The notes under the pieces were generated by a model. It was given only the letters and a program-made list of their open reading frames with translations, was not told the DNA's origin and made no database searches. DNA of 64,000 bases, taken from positions 1,031-65,030 of the forward strand of contig DEJW01000005.1 in assembly GCA_002353585.1 (NCBI GenBank), read 5' to 3'. Origin of the DNA: Prevotellaceae bacterium UBA2738. Its GTDB lineage: Bacteria > Bacteroidota > Bacteroidia > Bacteroidales > Bacteroidaceae. Below, piece by piece: positions 62,887 through 64,000 of this stretch; position 1 is the stretch's first letter, and every line of letters begins with the position of its first letter. Both the position numbers and the translations under genes were made by a program.

Positions 62887-64000
62887 TTATCTGTTTTTAT
62901 ACATATTCTCGTAATACTTCTCGTAATCGCCAGAAGTTACGTTCTTCATCCATGCCTCGTTGTCGAGGTACCACTTCACGGTCTTCTCTATGCCCTCCTC
63001 AAACTGCAGGCTTGGTTCCCAACCGAGTTCCTTCTGCAACTTGGTTGAGTCGATAGCATAGCGGGCATCATGTCCCAAGCGGTCGGTAACGTAGGTGATG
63101 AGGTTCATATCCTCACCCTCTGCCCTGCCGAGCAGGCGGTCAACGGTCTTGATGACGGTCTTGATGATGTCGATATTCTTCCACTCGTTGAAACCACCAA
63201 TGTTGTATGTCTCAGCAATCTTTCCCTTATGGAATATCACGTCGATAGCCCTTGCGTGGTCTTCCACATAGAGCCAGTCGCGCACGTTCTCGCCCTTGCC
63301 ATATACTGGCAGAGGTTTCTTGTTCCTTATATTATTTATAAATAAAGGTATAAGTTTCTCTGGGAACTGGTAAGGACCATAGTTGTTAGAGCAATTGGTA
63401 ACAATCGTAGGCATACCGTAGGTATCGTGGAAAGCGCGGACAAAGTGGTCTGAGCTTGCCTTTGAGGCTGAATAAGGTGAGTGAGGGTTATACTTCGTGG
63501 TCTCATAGAAGAAATCCTTGCCATAAGCCAGGTGGTGCTCACTCGAACTTGCTGTAGTAGTAAATGGTGGCTCTATGCCCTCTGGGTTTGTCATCTGCAA
63601 GGCACCATACACCTCATCGGTTGAGATGTGGTAAAAGCGCTTGCCCTCGTATTTCTCTGACAACGACTCCCAATAGAGCTTTGCTGCCTGCAGCAGGGTC
63701 AGCGTTCCCATCACGTTGGTACGGGCAAAGGTGAACGGGTCTTTGATGCTACGGTCAACGTGACTTTCAGCAGCCAGATGTATTATACCGTCTATCTTCT
63801 CGTCCTGCATCAGTTTGTAGAAAGCATCAAAATCGCAGATGTCCATCCTCACAAACTTATAGTTGGGCTTCGTCTCCACATCCTTCAGGTTTTCGAGATT
63901 ACCTGCATAGGTTAGTTTGTCGAGGTTTATGATGTTATACTCAGGATACTTATTCACGAATAGACGTACCACATGACTGCCTATAAAGCCTGCTCCGCCT
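62887..64000 (-). CDS. rfbB: dTDP-glucose 4,6-dehydratase, 5' end outside the window
   Basis: NAD-dependent SDR that makes dTDP-4-keto-6-deoxyglucose for rhamnose and other surface sugars. The frame continues to the right edge reading ...GGAGFIGSHVVRLFVNKY, so the nucleotide-binding Gly-rich motif is present but the start lies beyond 64000. Catalytic residues seen: STDEVYGAL, and YSASKASSDH (YxxxK). The C-terminal YYENMYKNR end is normal. Confidence 0.93.
   Translation of the reverse strand, partial: GGAGFIGSHVVRLFVNKYPEYNIINLDKLTYAGNLENLKDVETKPNYKFVRMDICDFDAFYKLMQDEKIDGIIHLAAESHVDRSIKDPFTFARTNVMGTLTLLQAAKLYWESLSEKYEGKRFYHISTDEVYGALQMTNPEGIEPPFTTTASSSEHHLAYGKDFFYETTKYNPHSPYSASKASSDHFVRAFHDTYGMPTIVTNCSNNYGPYQFPEKLIPLFINNIRNKKPLPVYGKGENVRDWLYVEDHARAIDVIFHKGKIAETYNIGGFNEWKNIDIIKTVIKTVDRLLGRAEGEDMNLITYVTDRLGHDARYAIDSTKLQKELGWEPSLQFEEGIEKTVKWYLDNEAWMKNVTSGDYEKYYENMYKNR

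Noticed and set aside
62887..63972. Complete rfbB starting at 63972
   Set aside because: That codon is a GTG valine inside GFIGSHVVR; the frame continues to the window edge.

Overview
The window looks like chromosomal DNA of a Bacteroidales bacterium, most likely Prevotella or a close relative. The evidence is the recurring Bacteroidetes promoter pattern (a -33 TTG, about 20 bp, then a -7 TAnnTTTG) with almost no Shine-Dalgarno sequences, a TamA-like outer-membrane protein carrying a lipoprotein signal, BspA-type leucine-rich repeats, a type IX secretion (T9SS) type B C-terminal domain, families typical of the phylum (DUF1460, DUF4924, PorT-like, CHU_C), and frequent GTG/TTG starts. The species is not established. 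I see no rRNA, tRNA or CRISPR array.

Layout. 1-5.6 kb: a DUF1460 cell-wall enzyme, a TetR regulator with fabG, an RluA-type pseudouridine synthase and a TamL-like outer-membrane protein. 5.9-12.7 kb: tkt-rpiB, then divergent ftsK, a LolA-like carrier and rnz. 12.9-18.8 kb: a CoA operon (panB-panC-panD-coaBC-coaX plus a BadF-family kinase), with a divergent DUF2520 reductase that may supply the missing ketopantoate reductase step. 18.8-30.6 kb: envelope and housekeeping genes (lipoprotein, TPR protein, T9SS type B substrate, PBP1-like protein, PorT-like protein, uvrA, lpxK, purine nucleoside phosphorylase, thiL, sugar nucleotidyltransferase, nrnA).

30.7-45.4 kb is an accessory island. It holds a truncated BspA-like gene, a solo GIY-YIG protein behind a textbook sigma-54 promoter, a truncated HATPase/HTH fragment, a PfkB sugar kinase, an AbiEi/AbiEii type IV toxin-antitoxin pair, and a tight four-gene operon: a double-SIS-HAD fusion, a phosphoribosyltransferase-like protein, a P-loop (ORC/CDC6-like) ATPase and an unrecognised Rossmann-like protein. 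I regard this operon as the best candidate for a poorly described system, probably nucleotide- or sugar-phosphate-based defence. Divergent from it are a promoter, a roughly 200-nt strongly structured RNA and a secreted trypsin-like protease. A 1.8-kb non-coding stretch rich in hairpins follows, including a 130-bp MITE-like element and three 21-bp mini-palindromes laid out like an array at 12.9 kb.

45.4-64 kb returns to core genes: GH25 lysozyme, zinc-ribbon membrane protein, recJ-recQ, LysE-type exporter, DUF4924, prfC, an HPPK-like protein, a TPR protein, a CE12 esterase with the stub of a pectin methylesterase domain, hisS-purA, a Na/Pi cotransporter, folD, ffh and rfbB, which runs off the right edge.
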